A stretch of DNA of 64,000 nt, taken from the NCBI RefSeq assembly GCF_003254745.1, contig NZ_QKXH01000002.1, positions 1 through 64,000 of the forward strand. The letters are read 5' to 3'. This document shows, one piece after another, positions 20,277-28,793 of the stretch (its first letter is position 1; every line of letters starts with the position of its first letter). The DNA is from Flavobacterium aquariorum (GTDB taxonomy: Bacteria > Bacteroidota > Bacteroidia > Flavobacteriales > Flavobacteriaceae). A program made the translations under genes and the position numbers. The notes under the pieces were generated by a model, which was not told where the DNA came from, made no database searches, and saw nothing but the letters and a program-made list of their open reading frames with translations.

Positions 20277-20937
20277 TACATAAGATTTTTTAACACACTG
20301 AAAATCATTTTATTAAATAATTTCTTTCAATAAAAATTTAATTGAAATAGATGCGTTAAATTTTTAAAATAAATTGCATTTTAACATCTCTTAGAAAAAA
20401 TAATTACTAATTTTAACTCATGCTAATCATTATTCTATAGTAAAACCAACGTTAGTTATTAATTCAGATTAGCACGGAGTTTTCACTGATTTATTAACCT
20501 AAAAAATGATTTTTTTGAGTGAATTTGAAATTATTGTCGCTTGTATTTTTGTGGTTTTAAATTATATAATTTGCACGAAAACTATTTTAAAGTATAAGCA
20601 AATAAATGAGGCGTTTGCCCAAATAGTAATTCATAGAAAGTAACACCTAAGGGTTAAGTAAAAGATTTACAATCCAAATACTTTACACAAGTACAATAAC
20701 AGATGGTAATCTTTAAATGTATAATCAACCAATGGTTTTATTGTGAAATTTATACTTTACTACATAGAGTAAATGTTTTGATTTATAGACAAACCATTAA
20801 TAAAGTAATTTAATCTTTGTAATTACTTGTATTACATACACATTAAGTATGCAAAGTGCTTGAATATACTTTTTGAAATGTTCGAAAATGTTTTATTTTT
20901 GTTTATATCTATAGGGTACAAACAAAAGTAAAAGAGA
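20277..20937 (+). other. Long intergenic region, possible non-coding transcript
   Basis: No ORF of note. A TATTTTTG at 20544-20551 with a TTTG at 20524-20527 (16-bp spacing) resembles a rightward promoter. The next rightward terminator-like hairpin is at 20938-20962, about 400 nt on. A 36-codon ORF from 20703 looks random. This could be an unknown small RNA gene. Confidence 0.3.
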
Positions 20938-20971
20938 AAGGCTAATCAAAATGATTAGCCTTCCTTTTTTT
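20938..20971. terminator. Terminator hairpin between the intergenic region and the CvfB-like gene
   Basis: An 11-bp perfect stem (AAGGCTAATCA at 20938-20948 with its complement at 20952-20962) is followed by CC and seven T on the plus strand. The minus side is T-rich too, so it may serve the gene ending at 20970 and anything transcribed from the left. Confidence 0.75.
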
Positions 20972-21824
20972 ATTCCTTAACTAAATAGATTCCGTCTTCT
21001 TTAATCTCGATTAACTTTTCTTTATACAAAGCTCCAATGGCTTTTTTAAAGGTTTTCTTGCTCATTTTTAAAACCGTTTTAATGTCTTCGGGATGTGAAT
21101 TATCCGTTAAACGTAAAAAACCTCTACTGGCTCTTAGTTCGTCCAGAATCTTTTCAGCATTTGGTTCTATGCTTTGATAGCCTTGAATTTGCAAGGAAAC
21201 ATCAATCTTGTTATCAGGTCTGATATTTTTGATATATCCTCGCATACGGTCTCCCGTACGTATAGCATCATCATAAACTTCATCCTTATACAATAATCCT
21301 TTGTGTTGTTCATTGATGATTACATTGATACCCAATTCAGTAATATGGGAAACTATAAGCTCCACTTCTTCACCTTTTTCAACGGTAAGGTGGTCATTTT
21401 TCAAAAATTGATTCAATTTGCTTGATGCCACCAAACGATTGGTTTTTTCATCCATATAAAGATAAACCAAATAGCGTTTTCCTTTTTCCATAGGACGTGC
21501 CTGTTCCTTGAAAGGAACCAAAATATCCTTCTCCATTCCCCAGTCCATAAAAGCACCTATTTGGTTAATATAATTCACACGTAAAAGAGCAAACTCATTC
21601 AACAATATATAAGGCTCCAATGTTGTGGCGACTGGACGTTCCTCATGATCCAAATATACAAAAACAATAAGCTCCTCGCCTATTTCAAATTCATTGGGCA
21701 CATATTTATTGGGTAAAAGTATATCATGTATTCCTTCTGGATCTTTTTCTGGGTTGCCCAAAAACAAACCCACTTTGGTATCACGCAATATTGTAAGCGT
21801 ATTGTATTTTCCTATTTCAATCAT
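20970..21824 (-). CDS. S1-like RNA-binding protein, CvfB/YitL family
   Basis: The ATG at 21824 gives 284 residues starting MIEIGKYNTLTI, which matches the family start; an in-frame codon ten residues further up lacks support. The protein has three successive S1-like OB folds and a C-terminal winged helix (about 225-284, with ILDELRASRGFLRLTDNS and VLKMSKKTFKKAIGALYKE), the CvfB architecture. CvfB proteins bind RNA and affect virulence-factor expression in Staphylococcus; their role in Bacteroidetes is not defined. It is a single-gene unit on the minus strand. Confidence 0.85.
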   Translation of the reverse strand: MIEIGKYNTLTILRDTKVGLFLGNPEKDPEGIHDILLPNKYVPNEFEIGEELIVFVYLDHEERPVATTLEPYILLNEFALLRVNYINQIGAFMDWGMEKDILVPFKEQARPMEKGKRYLVYLYMDEKTNRLVASSKLNQFLKNDHLTVEKGEEVELIVSHITELGINVIINEQHKGLLYKDEVYDDAIRTGDRMRGYIKNIRPDNKIDVSLQIQGYQSIEPNAEKILDELRASRGFLRLTDNSHPEDIKTVLKMSKKTFKKAIGALYKEKLIEIKEDGIYLVKE

Positions 21825-21913
21825 TTTTATTGAGATTCTAAGTTGTATTTCCAACTAAGTTTAAAGCACAAAGGTACGAAGTTTGAAAATGGGATTTTAA
21901 AAAACATTATCAA

Positions 21914-21941
21914 TAAAAAAAGCGCCTGTTAAAGACGCTTT
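21914..21941 (-). terminator. Intrinsic terminator of the DUF2853 gene
   Basis: A short AAAGCG/CGCTTT stem with an inner C-G pair and an A-run on the plus strand (T-run on the minus strand) lies just after the stop at 21960. Confidence 0.6.
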
Positions 21942-21959
21942 ATAAATCGTTAAATAATT

Positions 21960-22301
21960 TTAATTGTAAACACTCTCTCTTCCAAAATGCAGAGCCAATA
22001 AATAATAAACCACCGCTCTATATTTATTTTTATTTGACCTTCCGTACTTTTCTAGAACAGCATCAATTCCTTTTTGAAGTTCAGGACCATCAGTCAAGCC
22101 TAATTTTTTAATCAAAAAATTATTTTTTACCGTAGCAATTTCGGATTGTTGTGTTCCCGCAATAATGGAAGAATCTGGATTATATATGGACGGACCGCAA
22201 CCTGTGGTCACTTTGGTCAATAAATCCATATCTGGAGTAATCCCACATTTTTCTTTCAAATCGGCTGCATATTTTACAATTAATACGTCTTTTGCACTCA
22301 T
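21960..22301 (-). CDS. DUF2853 family protein
   Basis: A 113-residue cytoplasmic protein matching DUF2853 along its whole length, with the conserved EIATVKNNFLIKKLGL and KYGRSNKNKYRAVVYYLLA segments. Small helical proteins of this family occur across Bacteroidetes and Proteobacteria and have no known function. It has its own terminator and about 175 bp of AT-rich DNA upstream, and appears to be monocistronic. Confidence 0.88.
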   Translation of the reverse strand: MSAKDVLIVKYAADLKEKCGITPDMDLLTKVTTGCGPSIYNPDSSIIAGTQQSEIATVKNNFLIKKLGLTDGPELQKGIDAVLEKYGRSNKNKYRAVVYYLLALHFGRESVYN

Positions 22302-22477
22302 AAAAATATATTTAAGGTTTTTACTTTTGGTTTTATAACATCCTCAAATTTAGTAATTTATTATTAAACTGTGCGATTTTTATTCAATATTTATTCATTA
22401 ACTTTTGGTAACCAAATTAAAACTTGATTTTATTACAGAAATCTTTTCTGCAGCCAATTTAAGCCAAAATAGTACAA

Positions 22478-24139
22478 TTATTCCAACTCTTTAAAATACT
22501 GCAATAAAATGGTATTATTATCCAATGTTGGCGTGAAAACTTCCAAGACACTTGGTTTTTCATTCTGTGCATATAATAAATCCAAACCTTTGGACAAACT
22601 GATCTCATCATTGGCAATATTATAATCCAAGTTATACATTTTGGCCAAATGTTCTGCGGTCAAGTTATGGGATGTTTCAAAAAAAGTATTAAAAACAGGT
22701 GTTTCAGAATGTCCTGGCAAAATTCTAAAAATGCCCCCACCTCCATTATTAATCAAAATGATTTTAAAATTTTTCGGTATATAATTGTTCCAAAGCGCAT
22801 TACTGTCGTATAAAAATCCAATATCGCCTGTTATAAAAACTGTCGGTTTGGCATTGGCCACAGCCGCACCAATAGCTGTTGAAGTACTTCCATCGATTCC
22901 GCTGGTTCCTCTATTACAATACACTTCGATTGATGGATCTATCGGTATTAATTGTGCATAACGTATAGCCGAACTGTTACTGATTTGCAATTGACTGTTT
23001 TGCGGTAAGCTCTGAATCACTTTCTCAAAAACTTTAAAATCCGTAAAAGGAATTTTAGCTAAATAGATATCGTGTTTTTCTTTCCGCAAGACTTTAACTG
23101 CATTCAATTGAGAAAAATAATTACTTTCAATTTTTGAGGTCAATGGCAAAAAAGCATTGAAAAAAGTATTGGGATCAACCTCAAAATGTTTTGTCAGACA
23201 ACCAAAAGTATCATAAGCTCTTAATGTATCTATATGCCAATGTTGCTTTGGTTTGTATTTTCTCAAGAAAGCTTTAATACGTTTGGAAACTACCATTCCG
23301 CCAAACGTCACAAGAATTTCTGGACGAAAAGCATCAAAATCCTCAGCTGTAAAAGGTGTTATAATGGTGTCAATATTACTTAAGAAGCTTTCATGGGACA
23401 CATTCGAGGTATTTTCGGTCATAACCACAACCGATTCATCATTGGCAAAAGCTTCAATAGTTTCTTCCGCAATTGAATTGGGCTCATTTACACCTATTAA
23501 GATCAATTTTTGGGAAGCTTTATTCCAAATCGAGGCAGAATCCTGTAAATCTTTGATGTCTACCGTACGATTCACTTTTGCGGAAGCAAAAATGGAACTA
23601 TTGACACTTAACACCGAAACCGTTTCATACAAAGGCTCTTCAAATGGAGCATTAATATGTACTGGCCCTTTTTTGGTAATGGCTGTATTGATGGCTTCAT
23701 TTATTTTTCGATCGTTTTCTTCTGAAACCTCTTCCAATAAGTTGGCATTGTATAAAGAATGATTCGCGAATACATTTCCTTGACGAATAGTTTGACCGTC
23801 GCCAATGTCAATCTTACTATGTGGTCTGTCTGCCGAAACCACAATCAATGGAATCTGGCTATAGAACGCTTCAGCAAAAGCCGGATAATAGTTTAATAAA
23901 GCTGATCCTGAAGTACAAACCAATACAGTCGGTTTTCTGGTTTGTTGGGCTATTCCCAAAGCAAAAAAAGCAGCGGCACGCTCGTCGGCAATACTATAAC
24001 ATTGAAAAGCTGGATTACTGGCAAAACCTATCGTAAGGGGCGCATTTCTTGAACCGGGAGATATGATAATGTTGATGATTTCTTTGGCTAAAAAAATTTG
24101 AAGTATGCTTTGTGCTAATGGTATTTTGGGGTAAGTCAT
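22478..24139 (-). CDS. menD: 2-succinyl-5-enolpyruvyl-6-hydroxy-3-cyclohexene-1-carboxylate synthase
   Basis: A 553-residue thiamine-diphosphate enzyme of menaquinone synthesis that joins isochorismate and 2-oxoglutarate. Visible marks are the N-terminal ISPGSRNAPL, the catalytic-Glu segment ADERAAAFFALG, RGTSGIDGSTSTAIGAA, and the TPP-binding stretch from GDIGFLYD to ILINNGGGG. Length is normal. It is divergent from the GNAT gene at 24237. On the minus strand a TAACTTTG -7 element (plus 24159-24166) lies about 20 bp before the ATG. Confidence 0.96.
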   Translation of the reverse strand: MTYPKIPLAQSILQIFLAKEIINIIISPGSRNAPLTIGFASNPAFQCYSIADERAAAFFALGIAQQTRKPTVLVCTSGSALLNYYPAFAEAFYSQIPLIVVSADRPHSKIDIGDGQTIRQGNVFANHSLYNANLLEEVSEENDRKINEAINTAITKKGPVHINAPFEEPLYETVSVLSVNSSIFASAKVNRTVDIKDLQDSASIWNKASQKLILIGVNEPNSIAEETIEAFANDESVVVMTENTSNVSHESFLSNIDTIITPFTAEDFDAFRPEILVTFGGMVVSKRIKAFLRKYKPKQHWHIDTLRAYDTFGCLTKHFEVDPNTFFNAFLPLTSKIESNYFSQLNAVKVLRKEKHDIYLAKIPFTDFKVFEKVIQSLPQNSQLQISNSSAIRYAQLIPIDPSIEVYCNRGTSGIDGSTSTAIGAAVANAKPTVFITGDIGFLYDSNALWNNYIPKNFKIILINNGGGGIFRILPGHSETPVFNTFFETSHNLTAEHLAKMYNLDYNIANDEISLSKGLDLLYAQNEKPSVLEVFTPTLDNNTILLQYFKELE

Positions 24140-24188
24140 TTGTCTATTTTTGTGAATACAAAGTTACAAACTTGCTACTGCTTTTCCG

Positions 24189-24217
24189 TTGCTTTTGTTC
24201 AATTTTTCATATTTTTG
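24189..24217 (+). promoter_or_regulatory. Promoter of the GNAT gene
   Basis: TTG at 24189-24191, an 18-bp spacer and TATTTTTG at 24210-24217 match the Bacteroidetes sigma-A consensus. The ATG follows 19 bp after the -7 element, leaving a short leader. Confidence 0.6.
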
Positions 24218-24236
24218 AACAACAAATAATTACTTC

Positions 24237-24734
24237 ATGCAAATCAAACTAAGACTTTACCAAACCGAGGACACACAAGCCATATTGGATATTATAAATT
24301 ATAATATTCTAAACTCTACTGCCTTATACGACTATAACATCCGGAGTTATGATCAGCAAAAAACAATTTTGGAAGAAAAAATCAACAAACATTTCCCTGT
24401 AATTGTCGCAGTAGAAAATGACAAAGTGGTTGGTTTTGGTATGTATAGTGAATTTCGATTTCGGGAAGCCTATAAATATACCGTAGAACATTCTGTTTAT
24501 GTGGATAATGACTATCACGGAAAAGGGATTGGAAAACTTCTGCTACAAGAATTGATTCAATTGGCTAAAAAACAAAATCTACATACTATGATTGCCGTTA
24601 TCGATGCAGAGAATCAAAGCAGCGTTGATTTTCATGAAAAATTCGGTTTTAGAACCGTTGGAATCATTAAAGAATCTGGCTATAAGTTTGACCGCTGGCT
24701 GCATTCGGTTTTCATGCAATTGATTTTGGAGTGA
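24237..24734 (+). CDS. GNAT family N-acetyltransferase (phosphinothricin acetyltransferase-like)
   Basis: A 165-residue GNAT protein. The acetyl-CoA binding motif A is VDNDYHGKGIGKLLLQEL (about residues 90-107), preceded by HSVYV and followed by MIAVIDAENQSSVDFHEKFGFRTVG, which matches the PAT/MnaT subfamily that acetylates phosphinothricin, methionine sulfone or similar small molecules. The natural substrate here is unknown. It is transcribed divergently from menD and followed by a 128-bp AT-rich spacer with repeated GACTTTAT words. Confidence 0.87.
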   Translation: MQIKLRLYQTEDTQAILDIINYNILNSTALYDYNIRSYDQQKTILEEKINKHFPVIVAVENDKVVGFGMYSEFRFREAYKYTVEHSVYVDNDYHGKGIGKLLLQELIQLAKKQNLHTMIAVIDAENQSSVDFHEKFGFRTVGIIKESGYKFDRWLHSVFMQLILE

Positions 24735-24862
24735 TATGAAGTTGAAAGTTTTAAAGTAGAAAATTGCAAAGTCTTGTTGCTGCCAATTTAACTTTCGACT
24801 TTATGACTTTATAAACTTTATGACTTATAACTTTATAGTATCTTTGCACTTTTAAAAATACT

Positions 24863-25807
24863 ATGAGCTTTACCCTGCTTTCTTCACCTTTACAAGGTTT
24901 TACCGATTTCCGTTTTCGAAATGCCATCAACAAATATTTCGGAGGAATTGATACTTATTACTCTCCATACATCCGTTTGAACGGAAAATTAGTCATAAAG
25001 TCGTCTTATGAACGTGATTTACTTCCCGAAAACAACATTGGTCTTGAAGTAATTCCGCAGGTTATCACCAATGATGCAGAAGAATTTTTATTTGTCGCCA
25101 AATATGTTCAGCAGTTGGGATATAAAGAATTGAACTGGAATCTGGGCTGTCCCTACCCTATGGTGACCAAATCCGGTATGGGTTCCGGTCTTATCAGTAA
25201 TACTGAAAAAATCAATCACATTCTGGAAAGAGCCCATAACGAAACCGACATAATTGTATCGATGAAAATGCGTTTAGGATATGATACTACAGAAGAAATT
25301 CTGGATGTGCTGCCCATTTTAGACAAATACCCAATTAAGAATATTGCGATTCATGCACGTATTGGAAAACAACTGTATAAAGGTGGCGTTCATCTGGATG
25401 CGTTTCAACACTGCATCGACAATACTAGACACAAATTATATTATAACGGAGATATTACTTCGGTGGCTAAATTTCAGGAAATGCAGCAACGTTTTCCTTC
25501 CATAAATCATTGGATGATTGGCAGAGGATTGATAGCCGATCCTTTTTTGCCGAGTATGATTAAAAGCAATGTTACAGAATATCCAAAAAACAAAATGGAA
25601 TTATTCAGTGCTTTTCATGACACACTCTATGAAGGCTACAGTGAATCCTTATCCGGACAAACTCACATTTTACTAAAAATGCATCACTTATGGGAATATT
25701 TTTCTGTTATATTTTCAAATCCGCATAAAGTTCATAAAAACATTAAAAAATCCAAAAGCATCCGTAATTACGAAGCTACCGTTAAAGAGGTTATTGCTAA
25801 AGGGTAG
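24863..25807 (+). CDS. dus: tRNA-dihydrouridine synthase
   Basis: A 314-residue FMN enzyme of the Dus family, closest by eye to DusC-type proteins. It reduces uridines in the tRNA D-loop. Motifs seen are LSSPLQGFTDFRFRNA at the start, the catalytic Cys in ELNWNLGCPYPMV (about residue 99), the flavin-binding VSMKMRLGYD, NIAIHARIGKQLYKG and WMIGRGLIADPF. The protein is complete, with a strong bidirectional terminator after the stop. Which uridine it modifies cannot be told. Confidence 0.9.
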   Translation: MSFTLLSSPLQGFTDFRFRNAINKYFGGIDTYYSPYIRLNGKLVIKSSYERDLLPENNIGLEVIPQVITNDAEEFLFVAKYVQQLGYKELNWNLGCPYPMVTKSGMGSGLISNTEKINHILERAHNETDIIVSMKMRLGYDTTEEILDVLPILDKYPIKNIAIHARIGKQLYKGGVHLDAFQHCIDNTRHKLYYNGDITSVAKFQEMQQRFPSINHWMIGRGLIADPFLPSMIKSNVTEYPKNKMELFSAFHDTLYEGYSESLSGQTHILLKMHHLWEYFSVIFSNPHKVHKNIKKSKSIRNYEATVKEVIAKG

Positions 25808-25834
25808 TTTTAGTTTTGAATCAAAATAGTCCAT

Positions 25835-25866
25835 AAAAAAAGAGTTTGATTTACAAACTCTTTTTT
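25835..25866. terminator. Bidirectional terminator between dus and glutathione peroxidase
   Basis: The stem AGAGTTTG (25841-25848) pairs with CAAACTCT (25854-25861), with an A-run before and a T-run after. It fits the convergent genes on each side. Confidence 0.85.
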
Positions 25867-25889
25867 ATACCTGTTTAATTATTAAAAAA

Positions 25890-26435
25890 CTAACCTTTAA
25901 TCCATTTTACAACTTCAGGATCTGTCGGTAAAGTTTTTGGCGAAATTACTTTTTCCAATTCCCCTTTTTCATTGATAAGGTATTTTTGAAAATTCCACTG
26001 CACTTCAGAATCCTGTAAGCCATTTTTAGATTTTTGTGTCAAAAATTGATAAACGGCACACATGTCAGCTCCTTTTACAGAAACTTTGTCCATCATAGGG
26101 AAAGTAACTCCATAATTTTGTTGGCAAAAAGTGGCGATTTCTTCTTTAGTTCCAGGTTCTTGCGAAGCAAAATTATTGGCTGGAAAGCCTACAATCACAA
26201 ATCCTTTGGATGCATATTCTTTATATAAAGCTTCCAAATCCTTATATTGCGGAGTTAATCCACATTTTGAAGCTGTATTGACAATCATTACTTTTTTGCC
26301 TTTTAGTGTGGCAAAATCAAAAGTCTTACCATATAAGTCTTCTACTTTGAATTGATAAATGTTTTGTTTCACTTGTGCTTGAATTTGGATATTTAAAAAG
26401 AACATCGCGCAGATTGCTACTACTATTTTTTTCAT
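25890..26435 (-). CDS. Exported glutathione peroxidase family protein (Cys type)
   Basis: A 181-residue thiol peroxidase with an N-terminal signal peptide (ends QIQAQ), so it acts outside the cytoplasm. The peroxidatic Cys58 is in NTASKCGLT, and the Trp147-Asn148 pair in VQWNF completes most of the active site. The usual FPCNQF segment reads FPANNF (residues 85-89), so the catalytic Gln is replaced by Asn88. In this family thioredoxin rather than glutathione is often the reductant. A single-gene unit facing dus. Confidence 0.9.
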   Translation of the reverse strand: MKKIVVAICAMFFLNIQIQAQVKQNIYQFKVEDLYGKTFDFATLKGKKVMIVNTASKCGLTPQYKDLEALYKEYASKGFVIVGFPANNFASQEPGTKEEIATFCQQNYGVTFPMMDKVSVKGADMCAVYQFLTQKSKNGLQDSEVQWNFQKYLINEKGELEKVISPKTLPTDPEVVKWIKG

Positions 26436-26517
26436 GTGTTTTATTTTTTATATAAAATTAAGCATTTATTTGTGTTATCATAAATTATTTTACATGAACA
26501 AAAGTTAATTAAAACAG

Positions 26518-26549
26518 AAAACCCAGTATCAATAACGATGCTGGGTTTT
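26518..26549 (-). terminator. Terminator of the TonB-dependent receptor gene
   Basis: A 13-bp stem (26518-26530 with 26537-26549; core AACCCAG/CTGGGTT) with one wobble pair and T-rich minus-strand sequence after it. Confidence 0.75.
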
Positions 26550-26572
26550 CAAACAAACAAATTAAATTAGGA

Positions 26573-28786
26573 CTAAAATTTATAGATAACTCCAATTTTC
26601 AAAAAAAATGGAGTTCCTGGTGTAAAATGAATTTCTTCAACACTTGCGGTTTCGTTCTTCAATCTGGATTCTGTGGCAAACTGGGTTTCATTCCATTCCG
26701 AGTTAAATAAATTTTCAAGCGTTACTCCAAAAACTATTTTTTTGAAGGTATAATTAACATTGAAATCGGTTATAAAATAGCCTTTTGCCACTATCGAATT
26801 GTCTTCGTTGGCTGGACGGTCATTCATATAGCGATACCGTAATCCCCCTGAAAACTTTTTCCAGTTTTGAAAACTTAACCCACCGGTAGAGGTAAAATCT
26901 GGAGCCAGCGGAATGTAGTTCTGTCCACTTGGCTCATTAATGTTCCTAGCATGCGTATAATTAGCATCAAAATTAAAAAATAAATAGTTGCTTAGTTGAT
27001 AACGAATACCTAAATCAAAACCAGCTCTTCTTGTTTCTCCACTTGGTTCTACAACTCCCGCATCCCCTACATATACAAACTCCTGTTGCAAATACAAATA
27101 CCACAAAGCCGAATTGACAATCAATCTAGGAAATGGTTTCCAAATCGTACCCACATCGGTACCAATTGCTGTTGGCAAAATTTCTTTACCATTATTAGCA
27201 ATCACCACTCTCGCATCATTAGAATGAAAACCCATTCCAGTTTTGAGATAAAATTGTAAATCATTGTTTTGGGAGTAAACAAAATTCATTTTAGGGGATA
27301 TTTTTACTTCACTTTCTGTCTGTGTTTTGTAATTCCCCGCCAACTTATCCTGATAACCGAATTTAAAATAATCCAATCGAACTGCAGGATTGATCAACCA
27401 TTTACCCAAACGAATCTCGGTATTCAAATAACTGAAAACATTAGATTCGTCTATATCTCCCAATTTGATTGCTTCCAAAGTGGTACTTCTATTCAAAGTA
27501 TGGGACAATTCAGTATCTGTTGTCGCATCGTTTCGAACACCAAATCCCAATTGAAATAACAAATCAACCGATTCTTTATTGATGTTTTTATTCAGCTCCG
27601 CATTGATTCCATATAAATTCCTGTCTTCCTTTTGCTTAATCTGATCACCATTGATGGGATCTTCCAAGAAAAAAGTAAAATTTGAAAACAACTCAAATTT
27701 ATAATTCGAATAAAAGGTATTTGCTTTCAAAAACGTATTTTCATCAATTGGTTTACGGAACGAAACATTAAAATTAGATCTCGAAGTTGTGCCGCCTTCA
27801 GTATCATCTACCGATCCAAATCTGGAAATAGTTCCTGCATCGACCAAACGTTGTGGCACTTGCCCTGAAGCATCCCACTTACTTGTGAAACGAGAAGCAA
27901 TAATAGAAAACCGACTATTATCTTCTAAAACAAACGAATATTTTCCAAACAAATTGATTCGGTTGAAATTTTGAGGCGAATCAAATGGACCATCAGTAAG
28001 AATATATTCAGTGGCGATATAGGCACTTTGTTTTTTGTTATTTCCCAAAAGATCAAATAATCCAATCGTTCTAAATGTATTAAATTGCCCTAATTCTACT
28101 CCGATACTGCTAAAATCCAGTTTTTCTTTTGTTCCAAAATCAACGTACCCGGCCGTTGCAAAATCACCTTTGCCTGCATAATACGTTCCTTTTCCAAAAT
28201 CAATTTTATCGACCGTTTCCGGAATTACAAAATGCAAATCGGCGTACCCTTGCCCATGTGCATGCGAAACCATATTTACTGGCATACCGTCTACATTAAT
28301 CGCGATATCCGTACCGTGATCAATATCAAAACCACGTAAAAAGATTTGTTCCGCTTTTCCTCCTCCGGCATGCTGGCCGATAAATAATCCTGGAACTTTT
28401 CTCAATATCTCCTGCGATGAATTTACAGGAGTCGTCTCCAAATCAATTTTGGAAATTACATTTATGGCTGATATTTTAGACTGAATAACTACTTCTTCCA
28501 GCTTAAAACTGTCACTTTCCAAAAAAACACTTATTTCAGAATTCGTAATAGTATAGTCCGTTTTTTTATGTCCCAGTGCACTTACAATAAGAACATCTCC
28601 TACATTGGACTTATCAATACTGAAATTGCCGGTTTCATCAGAATGTGAATGAGTATTCGATTTTGTGTTGGTAATGGTTGCATTTTCAATTGGTCTTCCA
28701 TTTTCATCAATAACAAACCCTTTTTGAATCTGACTGAATGCATTTAAACCAAATAAAACCAGAAAAATTAGTGTGTAGTTTTTCAT
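26573..28786 (-). CDS. TonB-dependent receptor of the DUF4331 module
   Basis: A 737-residue outer-membrane protein: signal peptide (ends NAFSQ), a carboxypeptidase-regulatory-like domain at about 20-95, a plug (EEVVIQSK, VNSSQEILRKVPGLFIGQ, IFLRGFDIDHGTDIAINVDGMPVN) and a 22-strand barrel ending in Phe. The His-rich plug segment MVSHAHGQGYADLH is typical of metal/siderophore-type receptors and is unlike SusC. It starts 7 bp after the TPR lipoprotein gene, so both are one transcript. The cargo is unknown, but the link with DUF4331 proteins and an ECF sigma factor suggests a signal-regulated uptake system. Confidence 0.9.
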   Translation of the reverse strand: MKNYTLIFLVLFGLNAFSQIQKGFVIDENGRPIENATITNTKSNTHSHSDETGNFSIDKSNVGDVLIVSALGHKKTDYTITNSEISVFLESDSFKLEEVVIQSKISAINVISKIDLETTPVNSSQEILRKVPGLFIGQHAGGGKAEQIFLRGFDIDHGTDIAINVDGMPVNMVSHAHGQGYADLHFVIPETVDKIDFGKGTYYAGKGDFATAGYVDFGTKEKLDFSSIGVELGQFNTFRTIGLFDLLGNNKKQSAYIATEYILTDGPFDSPQNFNRINLFGKYSFVLEDNSRFSIIASRFTSKWDASGQVPQRLVDAGTISRFGSVDDTEGGTTSRSNFNVSFRKPIDENTFLKANTFYSNYKFELFSNFTFFLEDPINGDQIKQKEDRNLYGINAELNKNINKESVDLLFQLGFGVRNDATTDTELSHTLNRSTTLEAIKLGDIDESNVFSYLNTEIRLGKWLINPAVRLDYFKFGYQDKLAGNYKTQTESEVKISPKMNFVYSQNNDLQFYLKTGMGFHSNDARVVIANNGKEILPTAIGTDVGTIWKPFPRLIVNSALWYLYLQQEFVYVGDAGVVEPSGETRRAGFDLGIRYQLSNYLFFNFDANYTHARNINEPSGQNYIPLAPDFTSTGGLSFQNWKKFSGGLRYRYMNDRPANEDNSIVAKGYFITDFNVNYTFKKIVFGVTLENLFNSEWNETQFATESRLKNETASVEEIHFTPGTPFFLKIGVIYKF

Positions 28787-28793
28787 ATCTAAA

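Noticed and set aside
20703..20813. 36-codon ORF in the 20.3-20.9 kb gap
   Set aside because: Residue use looks random and no homologue comes to mind.
23253..23762. 169-codon plus-strand ORF
   Set aside because: Antisense shadow inside menD.
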